35,504 nt of DNA from Campylobacterota bacterium (GTDB lineage: Bacteria > Campylobacterota > Campylobacteria > Campylobacterales > Nitratiruptoraceae): positions 1 through 35,504 of the forward strand of contig PUXX01000072.1 of the NCBI GenBank assembly GCA_009659895.1, written 5' to 3'. Both the position numbers and the translations under genes were made by a program. This document shows positions 1-9,000 of the stretch, piece by piece; positions within the stretch are counted from its first letter, which is position 1, and every line of letters starts with the position of its first letter. The notes below the pieces were generated by a model that was not told the origin of the DNA, ran no database searches, and worked only from the letters and a program-made list of their open reading frames with translations.

Positions 1-112
1 GCGACACGACGGTGACGATAGCAAATACCACATATCGTTTGTAGCGATAGGGTATCCAGTTCTTTAGGTACTCTTTGGCTTTGTTGGCTTTCGTCCGTGT
101 CGCTGCGCTCAT
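1..112 (-). CDS. N-terminus of a membrane protein truncated by the window edge, possibly a CcoG/RdxA-like cbb3 oxidase accessory protein
   Basis: ATG on the minus strand at 110-112. Translation MSAATRTKANKAKEYLKNWIPYRYKRYVVFAIVTVVS is open to the window edge. Position directly after ccoNOQP-DUF4006. Confidence 0.45.
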   Translation of the reverse strand, partial: MSAATRTKANKAKEYLKNWIPYRYKRYVVFAIVTVVS

Positions 113-115
113 ACT

Positions 116-379
116 CTACTTCTTCTCCACGAATTGCCACTTGTGAAGTTTATCGCCACCTACAGGCGTACCGTAGATCTTGATATGTTTTTCATTCTCA
201 AGATCTGGTCCAAACATTTTGATGCCAAATGGATCGACTACTTCATAGGACTGCTGAGCCGTAGCGTTTTGTGTCTTGATAGCAGCAGCTGTCAAGTAGG
301 CCAAGATCCCTAGCAAAAGGGCGACGGCTATGAAAAAACCTGTAAGTCCATGCAATGACCAAATGCTTCTGTTTTCCAT
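116..379 (-). CDS. DUF4006-like small membrane protein of the cbb3 oxidase cluster
   Basis: 87 aa with one N-terminal TM helix, directly downstream of ccoP. Confidence 0.65.
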   Translation of the reverse strand: MENRSIWSLHGLTGFFIAVALLLGILAYLTAAAIKTQNATAQQSYEVVDPFGIKMFGPDLENEKHIKIYGTPVGGDKLHKWQFVEKK

Positions 380-381
380 TG

Positions 382-1227
382 TTACGCTCCTTCAGATAGC
401 GATCGGATATAGGTCGCTACAGCTTTGACCTGTACTGGGGTAAGTCGGCCTTTGAAAGATGGCATCGTACCGATGATCCCTCTCTTTCCATGCTCAAGCA
501 CAGCAGAGATGATCTTATCATCATACTCTCTGAGGTTTGGCGCCATACCGTTCATACCTCGACCATCCGGTCCATGGCAGCTAGCACACGCACTTTGGAA
601 GAGCTCGGCCCCTTTGTCATTCCCTTTGAAGCCGTTGGCTACGTATTCGGCCACCGCTTCAGCGTCCGCACCGCTAAGAAGTCCTGGAGGCATCATTCCC
701 ATAGGATAGCCCAGCTGCCCGTTGGGGTTACCAAGAGCGGCAGATCCTCTATTGATCACATCCAAGACCTCCTCTTTAAGAAGTCTTCTGGTCAGATCCT
801 GAGCCTTCCCTTCGATCCCAGTACCATCGATACCGTGACATGGGGAGCACTGTACCAAGAAGACACCTTCACCCATACCAAGAAGATCCTCTTTGGTAGG
901 ATTGGCCCACTTACTCTCAAACTTCGCCTGATATGCCTTGACCTCTTCATTATATTCACCGATTTGTGAATAGGCATCAAGAGGATATCCTACCAGCCAA
1001 TACCAGATACCCCAGATGATCGTTCCGATAAAGGCCAGTGACCATCCGATCGGAGAGTTGTTTTTGTACTCACCGATACCATCCCAGTTCTCCTCTTTGA
1101 GTTCACCTTCAGATTTACCCTCTTTGATCTGCTTGAAGTATTTCGCCGCTACACCGATTGTGAGGATCAAAATCGCAGCAGCACCAAGCAGAGCCAACTG
1201 GTTGACGTTATCGCTTAACCAATTCAT
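382..1227 (-). CDS. ccoP: cbb3-type cytochrome c oxidase subunit III (diheme)
   Basis: Two CxxCH heme motifs (CSPCH, CASCH) and an N-terminal TM segment, in ccoNOQP order. Confidence 0.95.
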   Translation of the reverse strand: MNWLSDNVNQLALLGAAAILILTIGVAAKYFKQIKEGKSEGELKEENWDGIGEYKNNSPIGWSLAFIGTIIWGIWYWLVGYPLDAYSQIGEYNEEVKAYQAKFESKWANPTKEDLLGMGEGVFLVQCSPCHGIDGTGIEGKAQDLTRRLLKEEVLDVINRGSAALGNPNGQLGYPMGMMPPGLLSGADAEAVAEYVANGFKGNDKGAELFQSACASCHGPDGRGMNGMAPNLREYDDKIISAVLEHGKRGIIGTMPSFKGRLTPVQVKAVATYIRSLSEGA

Positions 1228-1433
1228 TTGGACTCCTTACTTTTTTCTTCTTCGATTGGCTCTACGGGAGGAGAGGTAAGCTCGTCATCGAGCGCCATCT
1301 TCCCGTACTTCTCATAATTTCTCTTTCCCTTCTTCTCGCTTCGGTAAAGATGGACAATATACCCATACAAGATGAATGTAAGAAAGATGATAAATATGAT
1401 ATACATCACACCTTGTAAGGTTTTTGCGTCCAT
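1224..1433 (-). CDS. ccoQ: cbb3-type cytochrome c oxidase subunit CcoQ
   Basis: 69 aa, single TM helix, between ccoO and ccoP; 4-nt overlap with ccoP. Confidence 0.8.
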   Translation of the reverse strand: MDAKTLQGVMYIIFIIFLTFILYGYIVHLYRSEKKGKRNYEKYGKMALDDELTSPPVEPIEEEKSKESK

Positions 1434-1435
1434 CT

Positions 1436-2119
1436 CTATTTCAACCTGTTAAGATAAGCGATCAATGCTACGATCTCAGGGATCTTGCCAGCTTTTACCA
1501 TATCGACAAGATCTTGGCGCTTGGTCTCTTCAGCTACTCTCAAGGCATACTCAAAAGCTCTCTTTTTCGCCTCTTCATAGCTACCAAGAGGTACATCCAC
1601 TTTACCATCTCCGTCCATATCTTTGTCATATGGGACATTGAAGACCTTCTTGACGGTCAAAGCCTCCGCGTAGGCAGTCTCCAGATCGGTCACGTTTGTG
1701 AACATATGTTTATATGCAGGCATGATGGATCCTGGCACAACACTGGTAGGATCCCACATATGGTTTGCGTGCCAGTCGCTTGTTCGGTAGTTCCCGACCC
1801 GGTGAAGGTCTGGCCCGGTTCGTTTACTTCCCCAAAGGAAAGGTCGATCATAGGCATATTCACCATTGAGGCTGTACATCCCGTATCGATCAGTCTCGCT
1901 CTTGAAAGGTCGAATGAGCTGAGAGTGACAAGCGTTGCAGCTATCTTTGATATAGACTTGTCGACCTGCAAGCTCGAGCAAGCTATAAGGTTTGGCTGTC
2001 ACCACCGGCCTTGACTGCTGGGCGAAATCGGGAACGATCTCGATGAGCCCAGCAAAGGCGATGACCACAAAGACACCAACCGCGAAGAAAAAAGGATTTC
2101 TTTCCAACCATCCAAACAT
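1436..2119 (-). CDS. ccoO: cbb3-type cytochrome c oxidase subunit II (monoheme)
   Basis: N-terminal TM, CNACH heme motif, and the GSKRTGPDLHRVG region typical of CcoO. Confidence 0.95.
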   Translation of the reverse strand: MFGWLERNPFFFAVGVFVVIAFAGLIEIVPDFAQQSRPVVTAKPYSLLELAGRQVYIKDSCNACHSQLIRPFKSETDRYGMYSLNGEYAYDRPFLWGSKRTGPDLHRVGNYRTSDWHANHMWDPTSVVPGSIMPAYKHMFTNVTDLETAYAEALTVKKVFNVPYDKDMDGDGKVDVPLGSYEEAKKRAFEYALRVAEETKRQDLVDMVKAGKIPEIVALIAYLNRLK

Positions 2120-2129
2120 TTAGCCCTCC

Positions 2130-3593
2130 TTATGCTGCCATCGGTGAAGCAAACTGAGGCTCTTTCTCAATCTGCTTAGCCGCTGTCATAGTTTTATAGA
2201 AGTTATACGCCCACATGAACAGACCGATGAAATAGAAGAGTCCACCGATTCCTCGGAGCGTATAGTATGGGTGCAACACCGTTACGGTATCGATGAAAGA
2301 GTATGCTAGGTTACCATACTGGTCAACCGCTCGCCACATCATACCTTGTGTAATACCCGCAATCCACATGCTTGAGAAGTAAAGGACGATTCCAGTAGTC
2401 TGGAGCCAGAACTGCATCTCAAGAAGTTTCTTGCTATAGATCTCTCTTTTGTAAAATCTTGGAGCCATATGCATAATAGCCGCGATGATCATAAATCCGA
2501 CCCATCCAAGCGTTCCGTCATGGACGTGTCCAGGGATCCAGTCTGTAAAGTGCGCAAGCGCATTGACAGATTTGATAGACTGAATTGGTCCCTCAAGTGT
2601 TGAGAGCATATAGAATGTAGAAGCCAAAACCATGAACTTGATCAATGGATTCTCTTTGAGCTGTCCCCACTCACCTTTCATGGTAAGAAGCATGTTGAGT
2701 GCCGAACCCCAAGAAGGCAAGATAAGGATGACAGAAAATACTGAACCCATAGTCTGCATCCAATCAGGCACGGTTGAGTAGATGAGGTGGTGTCCACCAG
2801 CCCAAAGATAGACGAACATCAATCCCCAGAATGAAAGGAGCGAAAGCTTATAAGAGTAAACGGGCTGTCCGGACTCTTTGGGAAGATAGTAGTAGATCAT
2901 AGCGATGATAGGCACGGTAAAGACAAACGCAACCGCATTGTGTCCGAACCACCACTGAACCATCGCGTCGTTGGTCCCGGCGTACATGCTCACGGAGTGG
3001 AGCGGGTCACCCATACCGGTAATGAGGTAGGTAGGAACTTCCATGTTGTTGAAAAGATAGAGCATCGCAACACCAAGGAACGTAGCGATGTAGTACCACA
3101 TGGAGATGTAGAGGGTCTTTTCTCGTCGAATACCGATGAGCCCAAAGATACTGATCCCCCAAAGCACCCAAATGATGACGACGACGATATCGAAAGGCCA
3201 CTCAAACTGAGCGTACTCTTTTGAGGTGGTGTATCGAATAAGAAGCGATCCCACCGCAAGAAGCGCTCCGATGAAGTAGAGCCAGAAGTGGAGCTTCGCA
3301 ATTGTTTGCAAAAATTTGCTCTCGGCCAAAGAGACCTTCAGCACCCTTTGTCCCACATAGTACCATGTAGCCCAGATACCGCTAAGCGTAAATCCGTAGG
3401 CCACCACATTGGTATGTACCGGTCGAAGTCTACTAAAAAGCGTATACTCCCCCAATACGTAGTTGAGCTCAGGAAATGCAAGCTCAAAGGCGATCCATAC
3501 GCCAACGCCCATCCCAACTATACCGAACAAAATGGCCAGGTAGCTAAACCATTTTGCAACGGTATAATCATACTCGATTGCAGGATTTTGCAT
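2130..3593 (-). CDS. ccoN: cbb3-type cytochrome c oxidase subunit I
   Basis: 487 aa polytopic heme-copper oxidase subunit with WWFGHNAVAF, IPGHVHDGTLGWVG and RPVHTNVVAYGF segments. Confidence 0.97.
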   Translation of the reverse strand: MQNPAIEYDYTVAKWFSYLAILFGIVGMGVGVWIAFELAFPELNYVLGEYTLFSRLRPVHTNVVAYGFTLSGIWATWYYVGQRVLKVSLAESKFLQTIAKLHFWLYFIGALLAVGSLLIRYTTSKEYAQFEWPFDIVVVIIWVLWGISIFGLIGIRREKTLYISMWYYIATFLGVAMLYLFNNMEVPTYLITGMGDPLHSVSMYAGTNDAMVQWWFGHNAVAFVFTVPIIAMIYYYLPKESGQPVYSYKLSLLSFWGLMFVYLWAGGHHLIYSTVPDWMQTMGSVFSVILILPSWGSALNMLLTMKGEWGQLKENPLIKFMVLASTFYMLSTLEGPIQSIKSVNALAHFTDWIPGHVHDGTLGWVGFMIIAAIMHMAPRFYKREIYSKKLLEMQFWLQTTGIVLYFSSMWIAGITQGMMWRAVDQYGNLAYSFIDTVTVLHPYYTLRGIGGLFYFIGLFMWAYNFYKTMTAAKQIEKEPQFASPMAA

Positions 3594-3647
3594 CTAATAC
3601 CTCCTATAGGATTTGTCACTGTTTTGACACTCTTTTACGAAAAACAA

Positions 3648-3656
3648 TTATATGCA
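3648..3656 (-). promoter_or_regulatory. Candidate -10 element (TATAAT) upstream of ccoN
   Basis: The reverse complement reads GCATATAAT about 55 nt upstream of the ccoN ATG; AGGAGG ribosome-binding site next to the start. Confidence 0.45.
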
Positions 3657-3715
3657 AAGAAAGTTGTAATAAAGCTTAAACAGCAGAAAATATAAAAGTA
3701 GTTTTTTTCGTAAGA

Positions 3716-4399
3716 TTATTTTAAGTTTATTTTGTATCCCAATCCTGAATAGTTCTTGATCAGATCTTTGTAGGTCTTTTTGCGGACACGTTTGACCAGC
3801 GTTCGCAGGGCGTTTTCACTAAAATCGACCCCATCCCACACCTCCTTTTCTATCTCATCAAAGCCCACTACGCGATCTTTGTATTTTAGAAGCAGATCCA
3901 AAAAGAGCTTCTCCTTTTTCGTTAACGAAACAGTCTCCTCTTTTGATTTAAGCTCCCCTTTATCTCTATCATACAAAAAGCCCTCGCCAAGATCGTAGAT
4001 GTGTCTTTTTTTGAACTCCTTTTGAAAAATCTCACAAACCACCTCCAAAAGCTTATCGGGCGTAAAAGGCTTGACCAGATACTTCGTCACTCCTATATCG
4101 ATAGCCCGAAAGAGACGCTCTTTTTCACTATAAGCTGTCAGGAGAATAATAGGGATCGAATCCTCTTTGTCCCGTACCTGTTGAGCAAGAGTGAGCCCAT
4201 CCATCCTCTCCATCTCTATATCGGTAATCAGACAGTCATATTCTCCTTGATAAAATTTCTTCAGCCCCTCCTCCCCATTCCTGGCCGTATCAAAACGTTT
4301 AAATTCATCCTTGAGCACATCTGCTAGGAGATTTCTAATATCCTCTTCATCCTCTACATATAATATAGAAACGTTTTTGAGAATCTCTTGGCATCCCAT
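3716..4399 (-). CDS. OmpR-type response regulator (REC plus winged helix)
   Basis: ILYVEDEED acidic pocket, LITDIEM phospho-acceptor region, LVKPF lysine, C-terminal winged-helix domain. Confidence 0.93.
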   Translation of the reverse strand: MGCQEILKNVSILYVEDEEDIRNLLADVLKDEFKRFDTARNGEEGLKKFYQGEYDCLITDIEMERMDGLTLAQQVRDKEDSIPIILLTAYSEKERLFRAIDIGVTKYLVKPFTPDKLLEVVCEIFQKEFKKRHIYDLGEGFLYDRDKGELKSKEETVSLTKKEKLFLDLLLKYKDRVVGFDEIEKEVWDGVDFSENALRTLVKRVRKKTYKDLIKNYSGLGYKINLK

Positions 4400-4400
4400 A

Positions 4401-5966
4401 TTACACCTTTAGCGGAATTTTAATGGTAAATTTGGCCCCATTTTTAAAGTTTGAGGCTTTGAGCTCCCCTCTCATACTCCCTTCGATGATCATTTTGGAC
4501 ATATAAAGCCCCATACCGGTCCCTTTTTGCTTGGTGGTAAAATAGGGTTCGAAGATCTTCTCCATCAGATCTGGATCGATCCCTCCGGCATTATCGTAGA
4601 TCTCCACTTTCGCGCTCTCCTTGATCTGACATATCTTGATCACTACCCTTTTTTCCCCCTCCTTTTGCGCCAGGGCGTCCTTGGCATTGGCCAAGAGATT
4701 GAGGATCACTTGAGAAAACTCATTTTTATATCCATAGATCTCGATATCTTGCTTGGACTTGATCTTGACATCGATCATGTTTCGCTTGAGTGATCCTTCC
4801 ATGATGGAGAGGGTATTCTTGATCGTCTCAAGGACAAAGAAGCGCTCCTTCTGTTTCGTGGGACTAAAAAAGTTTTGAAAATCGATAATAGTCTGAGACA
4901 TCCGCTCTAAAATTGCCGTGCCCTTATTGTAGACCTCCTCGATAGCTTGAGGAGACTTCTTGAGCTTATAAAAGAGAATCCCTAGCTCCATCAGAGGCTG
5001 TCGCCACTGATGAGCGATATTGCCCAGCATCTCCCCAAGAGCGGCAAGTCTTGCCTGCTGAAACATCAGCCGATCCTTTTGGCGATTCTTCTCCACCTCC
5101 TTGATCACTCGCTCCTCCAGGGTCCTGTTGAGCTCCAAAAGCTCTTTCGTCTTTTGCTCCACTCTCTTCTCTAGCTCCTTATTCAAAGCCTCCAGCTCTT
5201 TCTCTTTTTTTTGGAGTTTCTCTTGCAAAAGTACACTTTGGGTCACATCGTAGCGAATCGCCACAAACTCAGCAATATCACCCTTCCAATCAATAATAGG
5301 TATGACGGTGGTATTGACAAAGAAAGTACTGCCATCCTTGGCTCTGTTCTTGACCGTCCCTTTCCAGATCCTCTTTGCCAAAATGGTCTTCCAAAAGCGC
5401 TCGAACTTCGCTTTGGGCACATCGGGATGGCGGACGATATTGTGATTTTTACCAATAAGCTCCTCTTTGCTGTACCCAGATATTTTGCAAAACTCCTCGT
5501 TGACATAGGTAATGATACCGTTGATATCCGTTTTGGAGACGATATTGGAGCTATCGATCGCATCTTTGTACTGATGGAGCATGAAATTATTGTACTCTCT
5601 TGCTCGCTTGATAAAGAGCTCACTCTCAAATCGATCCAGCACATCTTTGAGATCTTTGAGCTTTACAGGCTCTTCTAGGACCCGTTTGACTCCCAAATTG
5701 AGTGCCTCAAAGAGAATGTCGGGATCTTTTTTGGTAACGAGGAGCGACCAGATATCCTTTTTGGTGGTCATTTTCAATATATCTAGCGCCTCGTTGTGCC
5801 AAAAGATGGCGATATCGACACTCTCTTTCTCAAGAATGCTCAAAGCCTCCTCTTTTGTCCTGGCTAGGAGGAGATTTTTGGTATGGTGGCGCAAAAATCT
5901 CGTAATCTGCGAACGTGGCCGATCGGTGACGAAAAGGATGGTAAAGACTTTGAGTGGTGGTTTCAT
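4401..5966 (-). CDS. PAS-domain sensor histidine kinase with an N-terminal receiver-like domain
   Basis: Degenerate REC-like N-terminus, PAS domain (GIITYVNEEFCKISGYSKEELIGKNHNIVRHPD), coiled coil, HQWRQPL H-box, HATPase motifs (NLLANAKDAL, DNAGGI, GTGMGLYMSK). Confidence 0.93.
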   Translation of the reverse strand: MKPPLKVFTILFVTDRPRSQITRFLRHHTKNLLLARTKEEALSILEKESVDIAIFWHNEALDILKMTTKKDIWSLLVTKKDPDILFEALNLGVKRVLEEPVKLKDLKDVLDRFESELFIKRAREYNNFMLHQYKDAIDSSNIVSKTDINGIITYVNEEFCKISGYSKEELIGKNHNIVRHPDVPKAKFERFWKTILAKRIWKGTVKNRAKDGSTFFVNTTVIPIIDWKGDIAEFVAIRYDVTQSVLLQEKLQKKEKELEALNKELEKRVEQKTKELLELNRTLEERVIKEVEKNRQKDRLMFQQARLAALGEMLGNIAHQWRQPLMELGILFYKLKKSPQAIEEVYNKGTAILERMSQTIIDFQNFFSPTKQKERFFVLETIKNTLSIMEGSLKRNMIDVKIKSKQDIEIYGYKNEFSQVILNLLANAKDALAQKEGEKRVVIKICQIKESAKVEIYDNAGGIDPDLMEKIFEPYFTTKQKGTGMGLYMSKMIIEGSMRGELKASNFKNGAKFTIKIPLKV

Positions 5967-5986
5967 AACCTCTATTGTACAATATA

Positions 5987-6676
5987 TTAGTGACAGGTAT
6001 GGATGGAAGCTCCCGGATCGCTAATAAACCAGTATCCCTTGTATGTGAGATAAAGACCGTAGATGACGATAACGATGGAAGCTAGCTTGATCATCAAAAG
6101 CCGAAAAGAGCTACTTTTCAAAAATCCAGCAACTGTACCCAGCCCAAACATCACCGGCACGGTAGAGAGTCCAAAAATCCCCATCACCACTGCTCCCCAA
6201 AAGGGGCTTCCCGTAGCAGCAGCCGAAGCTGCGAAGAAGTAGACAAGCCCGCAAGGCAAGAAACCATTGAGCATACCAAGCAAAAAAAAGCTAAGGAGAC
6301 TTTTGGAATGGATGAGTTTTGAGAAAAGCTTTTGAAAAAAAGGAAGTCTAGCCAAAGAGAGCTCTATGGAGGTAAGAAACTTGAGATTGCCAGACAAAGA
6401 GAGCCCCATCAAGATCATAAAAAGTCCCACAGCAATATACAAAGCACCATGGAGAGTCCTGGAGATGAGCATGATGGAGCCAAGATACCCAAAAATGGCC
6501 CCAATGATCATATAACTCACAATCCGCCCAAGATTATAGGCTAGATGGGCGGCACTCCCCCACAGCCTCCCTTTGGCCGGATCGACCTTAGCGGTGGTAT
6601 AGGCGATCACGAAACCACCGCACATCCCCACACAGTGGCCAAGACTTCCCAAAAAGGCCACTGTCACGATACTCAA
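5987..6676 (-). CDS. Sulfite exporter TauE/SafE-family (DsbD_2-like) membrane protein; start codon uncertain
   Basis: GSLGHCVGMCGGFVIAY motif and six or more TM segments. The annotated start is TTG. Confidence 0.8.
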   Translation of the reverse strand: MSIVTVAFLGSLGHCVGMCGGFVIAYTTAKVDPAKGRLWGSAAHLAYNLGRIVSYMIIGAIFGYLGSIMLISRTLHGALYIAVGLFMILMGLSLSGNLKFLTSIELSLARLPFFQKLFSKLIHSKSLLSFFLLGMLNGFLPCGLVYFFAASAAATGSPFWGAVVMGIFGLSTVPVMFGLGTVAGFLKSSSFRLLMIKLASIVIVIYGLYLTYKGYWFISDPGASIHTCH

Positions 6677-6703
6677 TAGATCAATGGTCTCTATATCCCA
6701 TCC

Positions 6704-8782
6704 TTAAAATCGAATATTGACGTTGGCGTAGCAGTAGCGTCCAGGCTCATTGATCAGCACAGGAGTTCTGCCTCCTATCAAAGCCCGTCCTACATAGGTG
6801 TTGTTGGTGGCATAAGTTTCATCAAAGATATTGTCTACGCCTACGTTCAATGTAATTGTATCGGTTAAATCTTTAGAAGCTTTTAAATTGAACACTGTCC
6901 ATCCATCGATTGGACGTTCACCATTGTCACTGTCATAATCTTCCCAATCACTGCTAAAAAGACCCTCCAACATCACAAAATAGTCCCCATCATCATAACT
7001 TATAGCCAGTCGTCCATGCAGAGGCGGAATCATCGCCATATCGTCATCGCTCTGTCCAGGAATGAGATCATCTTTTTTACCTCTTTGATAGGCGATAGCT
7101 GCTTCAGCCATGAGATAATCACTCAAAGGATAGCTAGCGCTTGCATCCAGACCATATATATGAGCGTCGATATTGGTCCATGTTAAATAGTAGCTATTGG
7201 GATCTTTATTGCCTTCATTGGTCTTGTAGGCGTAGATGTAGTCTTGAAGATCACTATAGAAGAGATTGACATTGAATGAGAGCGCACCAAAAGAGCTCTT
7301 GAGCCCTAGATCGACTTCTCTGTTTATGGTCTCTTTGAGATCTGGGTTTCCTTTTCTGCTCCAGTTGCCCATCATATATCCGATGAAGTAGAGCTCTTGG
7401 GCGTCAGGGACTCTGACACCTTGCCCCAATCCTACATAGATAGAAGTGTCCTCATCAAGAGCGTAATCAACCAAAACATTGGCACTCAGATCGTCATAAC
7501 TCTTGGAAGTTTTCCCCTTGTAGTAGTCTTGTATAGGTGCCACGTTAGCGATGGTGGGATGATCCAAACCGTTGGCGTCTATGTCGGTCTTGTCGTATCG
7601 CATACCAAATTTCACCGTCCAGGCGTCGATCTTCTTGACCCCTTTTATAAAGATGGCGCCATTTTTTGTATCCACGTCGGGAATACGTACCTGTCTTGGC
7701 TTCTTGCTTGGCTCACTCAAGCAAATACCGTTCCAGTTTCGCTTGCTTCCATCTAGCCCCACCGTCCACAAAATATCGGCAGCCTCAAAGCTATTTTTGA
7801 GCTTCGCCCCTTTGATCTCGCTTTCTACATGATGGGTGCGGTAGAGCTTGCCTCCCATGACACTAGGCAAAGCCGCATTACGAAACTCTGTCCCCATATC
7901 ATGTTTGACATTGGAGTAGTACGCACTAAGTACCAACTCTTTAGAGTACTCACCCAGATCCGTGATCGTATAATCACCATTGACCATGAGGGTCTTATCG
8001 AGCTGGGCATCCATCTGGAAGGCAGGATAGAGCACATCGGTAGCCTTATCAGTATAGAAGGAGAGTTTGAGCTCCTGATTGTCCGCTGGATTGTAGATAC
8101 TCTTAGCCCAGATGACATTTCTGGTATATGCGTCTAGATCCTTGTACTTCTCCTGATAGGCATAAGGATCTTGCTTGCCCAGAGCTTCCCAGTTTTGTTC
8201 GACCAGGGTTTTGCCATCTCCATCTTCATATTGCTCGCTGTTTTCGTGGGAGATACCTAGCAAAAATTTGAAGTTTTCTGTACCGGCGTTGGCCGTGGCG
8301 CTAACTTTGTTATAGCCATAGCTGCCTATCGTAGCACCAAGCTCCGCACTGGTCCCTTCCTTGGGATCTTTGGTTTTTACTTCGATAAGACCACCCATGC
8401 TACCAAAATTCTCTACATCAAAAGGCCCTTCCTTGACGATGATTTTCTCTATCTGGGCTGCGGAGACATGCATTGCCGGTGGATCCATCCTGTTGGGACA
8501 TCCACCATAGATCTTCGCACCATCAATAAGGACATTGATATCATCACGTTTGAATCCTCGCAACACAATATCATTCCCGATAGCGCTGGCACGCACGATA
8601 TTGATCTCTGGCAAAAGCTCACTCAAAATCTCTGCAAGATCTTGCTGTCTGGTAAACTTGATCTCATCCTCCTGGACCGCCGTAGCCTCTTGAGGACTCT
8701 CTTCGATAAGAACCTTTTGCAACTTGATCTCGCCTGCCATCAGCATAGCACATGCCAATGAGAGCATTAAAGTTTTCTTCAT
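6704..8782 (-). CDS. TonB-dependent outer-membrane receptor, probably copper (OprC/NosA-like)
   Basis: Signal peptide; plug domain (VLIDGAKIYGGCPNRMDPPA, IIVKEGPFDVENFGSMGGLIEVKTK); beta-barrel ending in aromatic F (ANVNIRF). Confidence 0.85.
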   Translation of the reverse strand: MKKTLMLSLACAMLMAGEIKLQKVLIEESPQEATAVQEDEIKFTRQQDLAEILSELLPEINIVRASAIGNDIVLRGFKRDDINVLIDGAKIYGGCPNRMDPPAMHVSAAQIEKIIVKEGPFDVENFGSMGGLIEVKTKDPKEGTSAELGATIGSYGYNKVSATANAGTENFKFLLGISHENSEQYEDGDGKTLVEQNWEALGKQDPYAYQEKYKDLDAYTRNVIWAKSIYNPADNQELKLSFYTDKATDVLYPAFQMDAQLDKTLMVNGDYTITDLGEYSKELVLSAYYSNVKHDMGTEFRNAALPSVMGGKLYRTHHVESEIKGAKLKNSFEAADILWTVGLDGSKRNWNGICLSEPSKKPRQVRIPDVDTKNGAIFIKGVKKIDAWTVKFGMRYDKTDIDANGLDHPTIANVAPIQDYYKGKTSKSYDDLSANVLVDYALDEDTSIYVGLGQGVRVPDAQELYFIGYMMGNWSRKGNPDLKETINREVDLGLKSSFGALSFNVNLFYSDLQDYIYAYKTNEGNKDPNSYYLTWTNIDAHIYGLDASASYPLSDYLMAEAAIAYQRGKKDDLIPGQSDDDMAMIPPLHGRLAISYDDGDYFVMLEGLFSSDWEDYDSDNGERPIDGWTVFNLKASKDLTDTITLNVGVDNIFDETYATNNTYVGRALIGGRTPVLINEPGRYCYANVNIRF

Positions 8783-8806
8783 CTTTCATCCTTATGAGAT
8801 TTTTTA

Positions 8807-8817
8807 AAATTATGGCA
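8807..8817 (-). promoter_or_regulatory. Candidate -10 element for the TonB receptor gene
   Basis: The reverse complement contains TGCCATAAT about 30 nt upstream of the ATG, followed by an AAGGATG ribosome-binding site. Confidence 0.3.
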
Positions 8818-8971
8818 GAGCAGTGTTAAATATCTATTAAGAAGGTGCCCGATAAAAGAGGCTAGAGCAAAGAGTCTGTTTGGAAAAGTACAATCATCTA
8901 ACAAGGAAGAACCTCTCCAAAAGCATGAGCTTTTGAAGAAGTAAGAATGAAGCTGGCACTCTGAAGTGTAG

Positions 8972-9000
8972 AAAAAAAGTGTAAAGTTTTTGTAAACTTA
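8972..9000 (-). terminator. Rho-independent terminator after the carA-linked small ORF
   Basis: Minus-strand AAGTTT-ACAA-AAACTT stem-loop overlapping the stop codon, followed closely by T7 (TACACTTTTTTTC). Confidence 0.55.

Noticed and set aside
490-969. 159-aa plus-strand ORF antisense to ccoP
   Set aside because: Antisense to a conserved diheme cytochrome; no domain support.
8783-8997. Cobalamin or other metabolite riboswitch upstream of the TonB receptor
   Set aside because: No B12-box-like or other riboswitch consensus could be recognised by eye; kept only as an unexplained leader.
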